NCBI RefSeq assembly: GCF_016612505.1
Contig: NZ_JAENRR010000008.1
Location: 62,001-126,000, forward strand
Length of the DNA stretch: 64,000 nucleotides
Direction of reading: 5' to 3'
Origin: Carboxylicivirga marina
GTDB lineage: Bacteria > Bacteroidota > Bacteroidia > Bacteroidales > Marinilabiliaceae
The notes under the pieces are model-generated. The model saw only the letters and a list, made by a program, of their open reading frames with translations. It searched no databases and had not been told where the DNA came from. This document shows, piece after piece, positions 8,882 to 18,497 of this stretch. The first letter of the stretch is position 1. Every line of letters starts with the position of its first letter. The translations under genes were made by a program, and so were the position numbers.

Positions 8882-10200
8882 AACGAATCAACCACTTAGC
8901 TATCAAAAGCCTGAAATACCGAAAATTTACCATAACACTCAGCATTATATCCATTTCACTAAGTGTAATATTGTTGCTGGGGGTTGAGCGCATTCGTAAT
9001 CAGGTACACGAAAGTTTCGCCAGCACTATTTCTGGTACAGATCTTATTGTTGGTGCCCGAACCGGAAGTGTATCTCTTTTGCTTTCTACGGTATTCCACA
9101 TAGGCTATGCCAACCAGAATGTGAGTTACGAAAGTTATGAAGCCATTAGTAAGAATCCTAAAGTAGCCTGGAGCATCCCATTGTCATTGGGCGATTCTCA
9201 CAAAAGTTTTCCGGTATTAGGTACCACTGATGAATATTTTGAACATTTTAAATATGGACGCAAGCAGAATTTGGAAGCTGCAGCAGGTCACCTGTGCGTG
9301 CATGGTATGGGCGCAGTTATTGGTGCTGATGTGGCCAAAAACCTTGGCTATTCAGTTGGCGATGAACTAATCGTCACACATGGCATGGGTGATGAAAGCT
9401 TTGTTAAGCATGATCATGATCCTTTTACCATTGAAGCTGTTTTAAAACCAACTGGCACACCTGTGGATCAAACTGTTCATGTTTCCATTAATTCAATGGG
9501 TGCCATTCATGCCGAATTTTATAACGAGGAAGACTCCCTTGCTTATGATCCTTTTGCTGAAGCATTGGCCGCGCATCAAAATGAGCATGACCATCACCAC
9601 CACGCACATTGCAACCATGGTCATTCAGCTGAAGCAGGCGGCACTCCAAGTACACTCACCGGCTTTATGCTGGGCTTGCACAAGCGCAATGAGGTTTTGC
9701 TAATGCAACGCCATTTGAATACCTATGAAGATGAACCCTTAAGTGCAATTATGCCTGTCGTCACTTTACTTGAACTTTGGAATGTTGTCAAACCCATTCA
9801 AAAAACACTCATTATCATTTCCTTTTTAGTGCTCATTGTGGCCTTTGTGGGCATGTTAACCACTATTATGACAAGCCTGAACGAAAGACGACGAGAGATG
9901 GCGATATTACGCTCTGTGGGTGCTAAACCCCGCGATATATTTCAATTAATTATTATTGAATCGTTTAGTGTAACTACCATCGGTATTATTGTCGGTATTA
10001 TTATACTTCACCTATTGTTGCTTGTTGCCAAACCAATAATCAGCTCACAACTTGGCATCCTTATCAACATCTTTGATTTTAACATGATGGAACTATCATT
10101 TGTATCCATCATATTACTCGGTGGTTTGCTCATTGGCTTTTGGCCTGCCTATTTATCTTATAAACATTCATTGGCCGATGGTTTAACCATAAAAGTTTAA
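8878..10200 (+). CDS. FtsX/MacB-type ABC permease with His-rich loop
   Basis: A 440-residue permease with one N-terminal helix (about 15-35), a large extracytoplasmic domain and three C-terminal helices (from about residue 300), the MacB/FtsX layout; RRREMAILRSVGA before the second helix is the typical coupling segment. The extracytoplasmic domain contains a striking histidine run (EHDHHHHAHCNHGH, residues about 235-248) that looks like a Zn/Ni/Cu sensing or chelating loop. Beside a DUF3299 gene this recalls zinc-regulated ABC loci of Vibrio. Mechanotransmission rather than bulk transport is possible for this class. Confidence 0.86.
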   Translation: MKRINHLAIKSLKYRKFTITLSIISISLSVILLLGVERIRNQVHESFASTISGTDLIVGARTGSVSLLLSTVFHIGYANQNVSYESYEAISKNPKVAWSIPLSLGDSHKSFPVLGTTDEYFEHFKYGRKQNLEAAAGHLCVHGMGAVIGADVAKNLGYSVGDELIVTHGMGDESFVKHDHDPFTIEAVLKPTGTPVDQTVHVSINSMGAIHAEFYNEEDSLAYDPFAEALAAHQNEHDHHHHAHCNHGHSAEAGGTPSTLTGFMLGLHKRNEVLLMQRHLNTYEDEPLSAIMPVVTLLELWNVVKPIQKTLIIISFLVLIVAFVGMLTTIMTSLNERRREMAILRSVGAKPRDIFQLIIIESFSVTTIGIIVGIIILHLLLLVAKPIISSQLGILINIFDFNMMELSFVSIILLGGLLIGFWPAYLSYKHSLADGLTIKV

Positions 10201-10225
10201 ACTATTATTTTCAACACTGTTCGCT

Positions 10226-11035
10226 ATGAAAGCACGCCAACCATTACTTATCACTGTTCTTATGCTGTTTTCGCATATGCTTTTTTCACAAAACAGTGAA
10301 GCTGACTTTAAGAAAGTCGATGATGGTAAAGACTGGCAATTCGTCCTATCTCCATACGCGTGGCTGGCTGCCAATGCCACCGATGTTGGGGGCGAATCTT
10401 TACGCCAATCATTTAATGACTTATCATCATTAACCAACTTTGGTTTTCAGATGGTATCTTCAGCAAAGTATAAACGACTAATTTTATCGCTCGACTGGAC
10501 GTATGCTCATTTAGCGACCGGCATGGGAGGAGACTTACTAACGGTGGATGCCAATGTACACCAGTAGATTGTTGATCCTAAGTTAGGTTACCTCATCTAT
10601 AATACAGTTGATTATAATGATGAAGCAATTATTGCCGGCTGGAGTATTGAAGGCAACCTGGGCGCCAAATATTGGTATAACAATATTGATGTTGCCTATT
10701 CGCTCAATTCTGAAATTTTTCCTCTGGAAGGTTCTTTTGAAGAGAAACAAGATTGGTGGGATTTAATGATTGGGGCTAAAGCACGTATTATAATCAGTAA
10801 GTCAGTTCTTCTGTCAGTTGGTGGTGATATCGGTGGATTTGGCATAGGCAACTCATCTGATCTTTCGTATAATTTCACCTATGGTAATTCATTTAAGGTC
10901 TCTAAATTATTATTAATCACAGCTGGCTATCGTTCGTTAAAATACAATCGTACCGATGGAAGTGGCGAAGATGAATTACATACTAAAGTGAGCGCCTACG
11001 GTCCGTTTATAGGTGTTTCATTTGTTTTGTCATAG
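10226..11035 (+). pseudogene. Outer-membrane beta-barrel protein gene interrupted by one in-frame TAG
   Basis: One reading frame of 270 codons runs through this interval with a single TAG at 10565-10567 and no frameshift. The first part has a signal peptide (MKARQPLLITVLMLFSHMLFSQ) and DWQFVLSPYAWLAAN, typical of a proteobacterial/Bacteroidota barrel family with W-x-F-x-L-x-P-Y-x-W starts. The part after the stop keeps alternating strands (IVDPKLGYLIYN to the terminal GPFIGVSFVLS) and ends in the aromatic/hydrophobic pattern of barrels. The preceding codon is CAG, so CAG-to-TAG is a simple explanation. It follows the ABC permease at 25 bp and was probably its outer-membrane partner. Sequencing error or readthrough are alternatives. 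Confidence 0.78.
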
Positions 11036-11054
11036 CAGTAAGCAATACTATCAA

Positions 11055-11090
11055 AAAAGGCAGATTAGAACATCATCTAATCTGCCTTTT
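11055..11090. terminator. Bidirectional intrinsic terminator
   Basis: A perfect 15-bp stem, AAAAGGCAGATTAGA paired with TCTAATCTGCCTTTT around a 6-nt loop ACATCA. It sits between the convergent barrel pseudogene and the DUF4136 gene, and the A-tract and T-tract allow use from both sides. Confidence 0.9.
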
Positions 11091-11112
11091 ACATATACTA
11101 AATAGTAAGCTT

Positions 11113-11688
11113 TTATTCGTTGACCGGAATTGGGTATTGCTCAAATATTTTACCTACAATTTCATTTATCCTACCATCCGGATCTTTTACATTTCCTTCG
11201 CGTTCTCCCTCAGCAGTTCCAATCCATAACATATCCTTGGTTTTCGGATCAATTACAGCAATACGCAATTTACCTATTTCAGTTTGATACTCATCGGTTG
11301 AACTATAACTGCTAGCCATGCCCATACCATAACCACCATAACGTCCACGGTATCCCATATAAGGACCTCCTGTATAGGTGGTATGCGTCTCATAACTCTT
11401 TTGGATATCAATGCCAACTGCCCATAATATCAACATATCAGGATCTTCATCACCAACCAAGCCTCGCATTTTGGCCTGTTGATCAATGGCTGCCTCAACA
11501 CGCTGCTTATTCATTTGATTAACAATAAACTTTTGGTTGGCCAAATCATCTTCATTAACAAAGTGCACGACTTTATAACTGTTGTATTGCACAAAGTTGA
11601 CTCCGCTCATCTGATCGCTTGTGTACTTAATTGAACTGCATGAAAATGCAATAATCCCAATTACAATTAGTGTTAGTAATTTTTTCAT
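11113..11688 (-). CDS. DUF4136 lipoprotein
   Basis: A 191-residue lipoprotein with signal MKKLLTLIVIGIIAFSC (lipidated Cys 17). The body matches DUF4136: an N-terminal FVQYNSYKVVHF strand, a central LILWAVGI segment, a Gly/Tyr-rich loop (GGPYMGYRGRYGGYGMGM) and a C-terminal KLRIAVIDPKTKDMLWIGTAEG block. The family is widespread, envelope-located and without known function. Monocistronic by position: convergent with the gene on its 3' side and with over 400 bp of non-coding sequence upstream. Confidence 0.85.
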   Translation of the reverse strand: MKKLLTLIVIGIIAFSCSSIKYTSDQMSGVNFVQYNSYKVVHFVNEDDLANQKFIVNQMNKQRVEAAIDQQAKMRGLVGDEDPDMLILWAVGIDIQKSYETHTTYTGGPYMGYRGRYGGYGMGMASSYSSTDEYQTEIGKLRIAVIDPKTKDMLWIGTAEGEREGNVKDPDGRINEIVGKIFEQYPIPVNE

Positions 11689-12102
11689 CGGTCTAAAGTT
11701 TTTTAAAATTATTTCTGGTTAATCATATTTGTTATAGAGTAACAATACACCTTTGATAATGTTTACCTTAACGCACATATAAATGGACAAAAAGAGGAAG
11801 GCAGGTTAAGACACAACAACACTCAATGAGTACTGTACCCTCAAAGTAATCGTATAAATACTGAATAAAAATTCTTCCTAAAATTTGCTATTAAGCAATA
11901 TGAAAGGGTGCATTTTCACCTTATACACCGGTGCAATCTCAAGCTCACAAACAACTGCCTATGTGCTAATTAACGCCAATTATCTAATTCATCCTTTTAC
12001 CAGGCGACAATAATCTACTGTCTGGTCTTTTATTTGCACTAGCAACAAACTCAAAATGTGCCAGCTATTTTTTATTGCGTATGACACTAAAAATTATGTG
12101 AG
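11689..12102. other. 414-bp divergent intergenic region
   Basis: Lies between the divergent DUF4136 and hypothetical lipoprotein genes, so it must hold both promoters. I find no convincing open frame, no RNA gene and no strong repeat. AT-rich stretches make several TAnnTTTG-like matches possible but none is better than chance. Confidence 0.5.
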
Positions 12103-12867
12103 ATGAAAAATTCAGATAATTGGTTTAAGGGCTTTCTTATATACAATGCAGTTGTAATCATTATACTATTGCTAAGCTCATGCCAGGAAAATACAATATA
12201 TCCTGAAAACGGCATCTACCCGGAGGAGCCTGATGGAGAAATACGTGAATTTAAACTTAGCTTTTCTAATGACATACAGGCTAACACAGAAGGCCTGGGT
12301 ACATTTAGCTTAGAAGACTGGCTTGAACAAGAATACGATCCCGCAAAACTAGAACACAACTATGTAACAACCGGCTACACCGTCAAAATTGATCGGGCCT
12401 GGATAATTGATGAGAACAGGCCTGCAGGTGGCTATTATGATGATTTAGAATTTGAAGATGTCGATTTGAATGATCAGGAAATCATATTTCAATCAGCAGG
12501 ATTTTTTAGCATTGAAGTAGAACATCCTAACTATCGTCGCAATAACGCTTCCTATGAAGCCTATTATGGATTTGAAAAGACACGTTACAACGATGTACCT
12601 GCTAACAGTGATATAATAGTAAACATGGAATTGTTGCAACATGCCGTATTTTTAGTCTTTCGTACTCTGGACATTCATTATACCATTGAAGAGATGAAAA
12701 TTGACGATTTAATAGTTGAAGAATACCAGCCGGTGTACCTATCTGACAGGAGGCGTTTTAGCATGGAAATAAAGCACGACGGTTATATACGACGAATTGA
12801 CCGTGATCGCTCAGGAGATAGTGGTGCTGCTACCTACTTCTGGGTGGAAAGTATATTGTTTGAGTAG
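12103..12867 (+). CDS. Hypothetical lipoprotein
   Basis: A 254-residue protein that I do not recognise. The N terminus has a hydrophobic helix and lipobox ending LLLSSC (Cys about 27), so it is a lipoprotein, and the acidic residues after the cysteine resemble the surface-export type tail seen in Bacteroidota (QENTIYPENG). The rest is rich in Glu, Asp and Tyr with beta-strand-like alternation and ends in FWVESILFE. The word VDLNDQEI and repeated IDD/IDR turns suggest a beta-sandwich, but no catalytic pattern is visible. Isolated from neighbours by non-coding sequence on both sides. Confidence 0.7.
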   Translation: MKNSDNWFKGFLIYNAVVIIILLLSSCQENTIYPENGIYPEEPDGEIREFKLSFSNDIQANTEGLGTFSLEDWLEQEYDPAKLEHNYVTTGYTVKIDRAWIIDENRPAGGYYDDLEFEDVDLNDQEIIFQSAGFFSIEVEHPNYRRNNASYEAYYGFEKTRYNDVPANSDIIVNMELLQHAVFLVFRTLDIHYTIEEMKIDDLIVEEYQPVYLSDRRRFSMEIKHDGYIRRIDRDRSGDSGAATYFWVESILFE

Positions 12868-13061
12868 AATTGTGGTCATTCCCTGAGCAATCGAAGTGCT
12901 CTGTGGTGAAAAATTCTTTCGTCATTTCTCATTGAACCATACTGTTTATATACGCTCTTAATTCAAAAATACACTTCGAGCTAAGCTTATTAACAAATAT
13001 TGCTGCTTTCCTTATTATTTTCGTAATTTGATATTCGAAGACTAATAAACAGGATGTAAAT

Positions 13062-14012
13062 ATGCAAGCACTTAATCTTAACGGATACTCCATGCCCATT
13101 TTAGGGCTTGGCACCTGGAAATCGGCTCCAGGCGAAGTTTATACAGCAGTAAAAGAAGCTATCACAATAGGGTATCGACACATCGATTGCGCTGCTATTT
13201 ATGGCAATGAGAAAGAAGTTGGAAATGCCATCAAAGAATGTATAAATGAAGAGCTTGTACGTCGCGACGAACTCTGGATAACTTCCAAACTCTGGAATAA
13301 CATGCATGGTGAGACCAATGTGATACCTGCACTGCGAAAAACACTAACAGATCTGCAGCTTGACTATCTCGATCTCTATTTGATTCACTGGCCCGTGGCC
13401 CAAAAGAAACTATTTGTAGGGGCCAATAAGGCACAACATTTCCTTTCACTTGATGAGCAACCAATTGCCAACACCTGGAAAGGAATGGAAAAAGCAGTAC
13501 AAGAAGGTTTAACAAAGTGCATTGGTGTAAGCAACTTCAGCGTGAAGAAACTTAAAGATTTAGTGGCACAATCGAGTATCAAACCAGCCATTAACCAGGT
13601 AGAATTACACCCGTATTTCCAACAAGATGATTTGGTTGATTATTGCCATTCTAACAATATTCATGTAACTGCCTACTCACCTCTAGGTTCATCAGACAGG
13701 CCTGAAGGATTAAAAGCAGCTGATGAACCCGTTTTACTGGAAGATCAAACAATTACAAACATGGCTCAAAAAATGGGTGCTTCAGTGGCTCAAACCATCC
13801 TGGCCTGGGATATCAACAGAGGTATATCTGTCATTCCTAAATCAGTTAACGCCACAAGATTACGTCAAAACCTTAATGCTGTTAATGTTGAGTTAAACGA
13901 ATCAGATATGTCAATTATAAAAAGCATTAATAAAAACCGTCGTTATGTGGATGGTAAGTTTTGGGAAGTACCCGATGGCCCTTACACCGTAGAAAATCTT
14001 TGGGATGAATAA
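13062..14012 (+). CDS. NADPH-dependent aldo/keto reductase
   Basis: A 316-residue AKR with the full catalytic set: IDCAAIYGNE (Asp and Tyr), TSKLWN (Lys) and YLIHWPV (His), and the cofactor end IPKSVNATRLRQN typical of NADPH binding. Closest to the AKR1/aldehyde reductase branch. It would reduce aldehydes or sugar aldoses in the cytosol. A candidate -7 element TATTTTCG lies at 13016-13023 and the ribosome-binding sequence is weak (AGGATG). The downstream lipoprotein gene starts 8 bp after its stop, so the two are cotranscribed; whether they share a substrate is unknown. Confidence 0.9.
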   Translation: MQALNLNGYSMPILGLGTWKSAPGEVYTAVKEAITIGYRHIDCAAIYGNEKEVGNAIKECINEELVRRDELWITSKLWNNMHGETNVIPALRKTLTDLQLDYLDLYLIHWPVAQKKLFVGANKAQHFLSLDEQPIANTWKGMEKAVQEGLTKCIGVSNFSVKKLKDLVAQSSIKPAINQVELHPYFQQDDLVDYCHSNNIHVTAYSPLGSSDRPEGLKAADEPVLLEDQTITNMAQKMGASVAQTILAWDINRGISVIPKSVNATRLRQNLNAVNVELNESDMSIIKSINKNRRYVDGKFWEVPDGPYTVENLWDE

Positions 14013-14019
14013 TTGTACT

Positions 14020-15051
14020 ATGAAATATTTACTAATCACCATCTGCATCGGGCTAATGCTTAGCTCATGCCAGTCAAACAAAAAGGGTACATCTGAACCA
14101 ACATTGAGTGCTGTGGCAGCATCTGATAAACAATGGACCGGTGTTGCAGTAAGTCAATCAGGCAGAGTGTTTGTTAATTATCCATTTTGGTCGGGTCATG
14201 TACCTGTTAGTGTTGCCGAAATTGTTAATGGCGTGCCGCGTGCCTATCCTAACATGGAGTGGAATCAGCGCACCAACTCCCAAACATTCAATGCTGTACA
14301 ATCCGTTTTTATTGATGACATTGATCGTCTTTGGGTATTGGATACGAACAATCCTCAGTTTAAAGGAGTCAATGCCATTGGGCCACAGCTCTACCACTTT
14401 AACCTGGAAAGTAACGATGTGGTAAAAGTCTACAATCTTCCCGAAGGTGTTTATAAAAGCAATTCATACTTTAATGATGTACGCATTGATAGTGATAAAA
14501 ATATGGCTTACATGACCGACTCTGGTGATGGCGCCATTATTGTACTTGATTTGAATACCGGGCACTCACAACGCTTATTGGATGAACATCCATCTACACA
14601 AAATGAAGTAGATCATTTAGTTTGTGATGGTATTCGCTGGGAAAACAGTGTACATTCCGATGGCATTGCTTTATCACCAGACCGACAGTACTTGTACTAC
14701 ATCGCTCTTTCGGGACATACCTTGTATCGCATCCCAACCAATAGCTTACTTAACGAAAGCATGTCACCTGAATCATTAGCAAAAGAAGTTGAAAAAGTTA
14801 AAAAAATACCAGCCACAGACGGCATGTTGTTTGACAAAGCTGGCAATTTGTATTTAGGAGGATTAGAAACGAATTCTGTCAATCGACTCAATAAAGACGG
14901 TGAGGTGGAAAAGCTTATGGAGTCGCCTCGCATACGTTGGGCCGACTCTTTTGCTCTGGATAGAGATGGCAACTTGTATTTTACCACCTCTCAGATTCAC
15001 TTGCCAGAGAAAGAAAGAGGGAAATATGAGGTTCTAAAAATCCAATTTTAA
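14020..15051 (+). CDS. Major-royal-jelly/yellow-like (SMP-30 related) lipoprotein
   Basis: The ATG at 14020 starts a clean lipoprotein signal MKYLLITICIGLMLSSC; an in-frame ATG five codons earlier overlaps the AKR stop and is less likely. The 343-residue product has the six-bladed propeller style of bacterial MRJP/yellow proteins: QWTGVAVSQSGRVFVNYPFW, DDIDRLWVLDTNN, NDVRIDSDKNMAYMTDSGDG, HSDGIALSPDRQYLYY and a final RDGNLYFTTSQIHLPE. Acidic pocket residues recall gluconolactonases. It would sit on the envelope, perhaps as a lactonase feeding the linked aldo/keto reductase (inference). Confidence 0.85.
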   Translation: MKYLLITICIGLMLSSCQSNKKGTSEPTLSAVAASDKQWTGVAVSQSGRVFVNYPFWSGHVPVSVAEIVNGVPRAYPNMEWNQRTNSQTFNAVQSVFIDDIDRLWVLDTNNPQFKGVNAIGPQLYHFNLESNDVVKVYNLPEGVYKSNSYFNDVRIDSDKNMAYMTDSGDGAIIVLDLNTGHSQRLLDEHPSTQNEVDHLVCDGIRWENSVHSDGIALSPDRQYLYYIALSGHTLYRIPTNSLLNESMSPESLAKEVEKVKKIPATDGMLFDKAGNLYLGGLETNSVNRLNKDGEVEKLMESPRIRWADSFALDRDGNLYFTTSQIHLPEKERGKYEVLKIQF

Positions 15052-15055
15052 TCGA

Positions 15056-15082
15056 TTGACTGATTGATTATGCTTACTTTCG
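15056..15082 (+). promoter_or_regulatory. Bacteroidota-type promoter for the nitroreductase gene
   Basis: A -33-like TTGAC at 15056-15060 and a -7 box TACTTTCG at 15075-15082, close to the Bacteroidota consensus TTTG/TAnnTTTG. The gene start follows 28 bp after the box. Confidence 0.45.
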
Positions 15083-15109
15083 CAGCCCAAACAAAATGAA
15101 CATAGAATC

Positions 15110-15937
15110 ATGTTAAATTTTAAGATTGATGAAGCCAGGTGCACCCAATGTGGCATGTGCTCAAAAGAATGTCCAACCTTAATTATCAATGGTAAAAACG
15201 GCATTCCTGAAATTAAGGAGGGAAAAGAGAAAAACTGCATTAAATGTCAGCACTGTCTGGCTATTTGTCCAACCGCTGCTTTGTCTATTTTCGGTAAGAA
15301 CCCTGATGACAGCTTATTAGTTGAAGACGAAACACCATCAACAGAGGCTTTAGAGCGTTTAATAAAAACACGTCGTTCGGTGCGCCGATTCAAAAAGGAG
15401 GCTATCGATTCTGCAGTCATTAATCAGTTGATTGAAACTGCTGCATATGCGCCTACTGGTCATAATAAAAACCAGGTATTATTATCTGTTACCGACAGCA
15501 AAGAAGCACTTGCCAAAGTGAGAACATTGGTGTACGATACCATTAAAAAAGCAAAACAAGCCGATAAGCTTGAAGGTGCTTTAGCCATGTACGGTTCTTT
15601 TCAAAAGGTTTGGGAAGAAAAAGGTATCGATGTTATTTTTAGGGATGCCCCACATTTAATCATTGCATCTGCACCAAAAAGCAATAGCAATGGCCCTGCC
15701 GATTGTGTTATTTCATTAAGCTATTTTGAATTATTGGCTAACTCAATGGGTATTGGTACACTGTGGAATGGATTTTTAAAATCAGTATTTGAAGAAATTG
15801 CTCCTGAACTACACAATGCTGTCGGCATTCCTGAAGAGCATGCCATTGGTTACATGATGGTTTATGGTATTCCGGCTGTAAAGTTTACCCGATCGGTACA
15901 AAGTGAAGGTTTAAACCTTAACAAAATTAACTTATAG
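15110..15937 (+). CDS. Ferredoxin-nitroreductase fusion
   Basis: A 275-residue two-domain oxidoreductase. Residues about 1-60 form a dicluster ferredoxin with CTQCGMCSKECP and CIKCQHCLAICP. Residues from about 85 form an FMN nitroreductase domain: RRSVRRFKKE at the flavin phosphate site, AYAPTGHNKNQ and the terminal GYMMVYG. Such fusions can pass electrons from reduced ferredoxin to flavin and reduce quinone-like or nitro compounds; true substrate unknown. Relevant to an anaerobe with a ferredoxin-linked hydrogenase. Single gene between its promoter and a strong terminator. Confidence 0.9.
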   Translation: MLNFKIDEARCTQCGMCSKECPTLIINGKNGIPEIKEGKEKNCIKCQHCLAICPTAALSIFGKNPDDSLLVEDETPSTEALERLIKTRRSVRRFKKEAIDSAVINQLIETAAYAPTGHNKNQVLLSVTDSKEALAKVRTLVYDTIKKAKQADKLEGALAMYGSFQKVWEEKGIDVIFRDAPHLIIASAPKSNSNGPADCVISLSYFELLANSMGIGTLWNGFLKSVFEEIAPELHNAVGIPEEHAIGYMMVYGIPAVKFTRSVQSEGLNLNKINL

Positions 15938-16004
15938 ACGATTGGAAAGAGAATGTCTGAGAACAGATTGATTCTCACAATGGTCGCAGAATAAGACAAT
16001 ATAA

Positions 16005-16052
16005 AAAGGTCGCAATTTGTTCATATACACTAATGTTCAAATTGCGACCTTT
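16005..16052. terminator. Bidirectional terminator between convergent genes
   Basis: A 15-bp perfect stem AAAGGTCGCAATTTG / CAAATTGCGACCTTT around an 18-nt loop, lying between the nitroreductase and the convergent ABC permease. Confidence 0.85.
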
Positions 16053-16079
16053 ACATATTTTTTATGGGATAGTTTATCT

Positions 16080-17708
16080 CTATCTATTGCGGATGGTTCG
16101 GTAACTTAATGAAATGAATAAAGGCATTACTACGCATAAACCAATGCCTACACCCATGTGAGCTAGTGATACCAGGTAAACCAAACCGATAATGACTCCA
16201 ACCATTAGCATACCTAAAAACATTCGTAAGGTATATTCACCCTTATTCACCATTTCGCGACCCTGCGAAAAAGGCAAAGGATTATTTTGAATACGCACAA
16301 GCAATATGGCCAATACTACGCTTAATCCTGATCCTAAAAACACGTAAGGTAAAACGGCAAAACCCCAAATCCAGATAATAGGTATCAAGTAAAGCAACTG
16401 CAAGGGCAAAAAGAATGTGAACAACATGGCTTTTACGGCACCCGATTGTATGTGATACTTTTTATTGGTTGCGGCCATTTCATAAATCCACGAAGCTTTA
16501 GGCGTATCAGTAAACGGTATAACACCTACACCTAAGGTTCCAAAAAAACCAGTAAGTACGAATAACAAGTATTTTGAAGATGTAGCTAACTCCTGTATGT
16601 AAGCCGAAAAATCATTTATTTCAGGTTTTAGAAAAGCCACAACCATAATTAAACTGTATGCAAACATAGGATATACTTGTTGCTTAAGTTTTCGATCACC
16701 CCGAATATGACTCATGGTTAATCGCCAGCCTGTTTGCTCAACTTCCGAGATGCATAAGATTGACAATAGCTTATTCTTCCATCCTTTAGCTGATTTAATT
16801 TCAACGGGCTTAACTTCTCGTTGTATGCCAGTTCCTGATTCTGAAATAATAGAAGTAAAACCTGACGATAATTTACGTATTAACAAAACACTCCCTAATA
16901 AACTAACACATAAAGCCGTAGCAGCATAAACCCAATCTGATGAGACCGCCAGCCCTCCAATCACCTTGGTTAATCCCGCAAACCACGCGGATGGTAATAA
17001 ATAGGCCCACCATGCTTGCTTAAACATCAATGATTCCACATTGGCACCTTCCATAAAATGCGGTACCAACTGGTAACTGGCCATAATAACAACCGCCAGA
17101 GCTATCTGAAAATAATTCAGCACATCTTTAAATCGTTCGGCACTGACAAACTTAGATAAGGACATATAAAAACCAACGGCCAATATTAAGGTAAACCACG
17201 CACACAACAATACGCCAATAATAAAGGCTACGGACAGAAGTCCATGATTAATGGCCAGGTAAATGGCAAACGGCAAACTGAGCGTGATGGCAATATAGCT
17301 CATATAAACCAAGATATGTACTAGCCGAACCAGTAACAAAGTTCTCGATGAAACAGGCCTGGGCAGCAGTATCTGGTTTTCATTCTCATCAAATAATACT
17401 CCTGTAAATTCGGTTAGCAAAATCGTGCCTTCAAACACTATCAGAAAGGTGAAAAACACTGAGAACTGAAGCATCATATCACTAATACGATACAAGCTAA
17501 ACACCACCATTGCCCCCAAAAACGCATATATGAATAATTGTTTTATGAGTGTTTGCTTCTTACCAGCCGATTGAAAACTATTGGGCGGACGACGAAAATC
17601 GATTTTTAACTTGGCACTTAACAAGGCCCAAAAGTGCAATACATCAACACCTAATGTTTTTAAAAACAGATTAAGTGGAGCAACAATAACTTGCTTAACT
17701 GTAATCAT
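16080..17708 (-). CDS. ABC exporter membrane subunit
   Basis: A 542-residue polytopic membrane protein with roughly a dozen helices and a long cytosolic loop in the middle (EVKPVEIKSAKGWKNK). It resembles ABC-2-type permeases of the large, poorly described kind that pair with CcmA-like ATPases. Its gene starts 3 bp after the ATPase stop, so the two make one transporter. The exported substrate cannot be deduced. The N terminus is amphipathic rather than a signal peptide. Confidence 0.75.
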   Translation of the reverse strand: MITVKQVIVAPLNLFLKTLGVDVLHFWALLSAKLKIDFRRPPNSFQSAGKKQTLIKQLFIYAFLGAMVVFSLYRISDMMLQFSVFFTFLIVFEGTILLTEFTGVLFDENENQILLPRPVSSRTLLLVRLVHILVYMSYIAITLSLPFAIYLAINHGLLSVAFIIGVLLCAWFTLILAVGFYMSLSKFVSAERFKDVLNYFQIALAVVIMASYQLVPHFMEGANVESLMFKQAWWAYLLPSAWFAGLTKVIGGLAVSSDWVYAATALCVSLLGSVLLIRKLSSGFTSIISESGTGIQREVKPVEIKSAKGWKNKLLSILCISEVEQTGWRLTMSHIRGDRKLKQQVYPMFAYSLIMVVAFLKPEINDFSAYIQELATSSKYLLFVLTGFFGTLGVGVIPFTDTPKASWIYEMAATNKKYHIQSGAVKAMLFTFFLPLQLLYLIPIIWIWGFAVLPYVFLGSGLSVVLAILLVRIQNNPLPFSQGREMVNKGEYTLRMFLGMLMVGVIIGLVYLVSLAHMGVGIGLCVVMPLFISLSYRTIRNR

Positions 17709-17711
17709 TAC

Positions 17712-18497
17712 TTAATTTTTAAAAACATCATCAATAACACTGGATTCTCCCACCCTGTTTTCGGCTCCTGTCAACTTTGAAAACACCTGCTCCAATGAGG
17801 CTTTACTATCTTGCTGCAGCTCTTCAAATGTACCATCGGCAACCACCTGTCCATCATCAATTAAAATGATACGATCAGATATCTTCTCCACCACATCCAT
17901 TAGGTGCGAACTATAAAAAATGGTTTTGCCCTGGTGTGCCAATCGAGTTAGCATATCTTTCACTAAAATCACCGAATTGGCATCCAGTCCCGATAAAGGT
18001 TCATCCAGAAATAAAATATCCGGATTGTTAATAAGGCCTGCAATGATTAATATTTTTTGCTTCATGCCTTTTGAGAAAGTATCCATGCGCTGATGACTGT
18101 GTTTCTCCATGCCAAAGTACTGCAAGAGCGAATTACTACGCTCGCTGATTTGCTCTGATGACATATCAAACAAAGTACCAACCAAATTCAGATATTCATT
18201 TGGCGTTAGCGCCTCATACAAAGCACCATTCTCCGGCACATAGCCAATCTTACGCTTTATAGCAATGTCATTACCACGTAGTGGCAGTCCCATCACTTCA
18301 ATTTCACCCTCAAATGATGTTAGTATGCCACACAAGATTTTTACAGTCGTACTTTTACCAGCCCCATTGGGCCCAATATAGCCGATAATCTGCCCGCTAT
18401 TGATGCTTAAATCGATGCCCTTTAGTACCTCTTTCTTAGCTGCTCCTTTTCCAAAGGCCTTTTTTAAGCCACGTATACTAATACTAGTTTCGTTCAT
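17712..18497 (-). CDS. ABC exporter ATPase (CcmA-like)
   Basis: A 261-residue ATPase of the drug/polysaccharide-export class: Walker A GPNGAGKST, signature FSKGMKQK, Walker B ILFLDEPLSGLD and switch YSSHLMD. The extra C-terminal tail (TGAENRVGESSVIDDVFKN) is unconserved. Forms a transporter with the membrane protein encoded 3 bp downstream. The promoter must lie in the 315-bp divergent gap shared with the cysteine desulfidase-family gene. Confidence 0.88.
   Translation of the reverse strand: MNETSISIRGLKKAFGKGAAKKEVLKGIDLSINSGQIIGYIGPNGAGKSTTVKILCGILTSFEGEIEVMGLPLRGNDIAIKRKIGYVPENGALYEALTPNEYLNLVGTLFDMSSEQISERSNSLLQYFGMEKHSHQRMDTFSKGMKQKILIIAGLINNPDILFLDEPLSGLDANSVILVKDMLTRLAHQGKTIFYSSHLMDVVEKISDRIILIDDGQVVADGTFEELQQDSKASLEQVFSKLTGAENRVGESSVIDDVFKN

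Noticed and set aside
10226-10567. Short intact 113-residue protein
   Set aside because: The same frame continues for 156 codons after the TAG with matching barrel features, so it is the front part of a longer gene.
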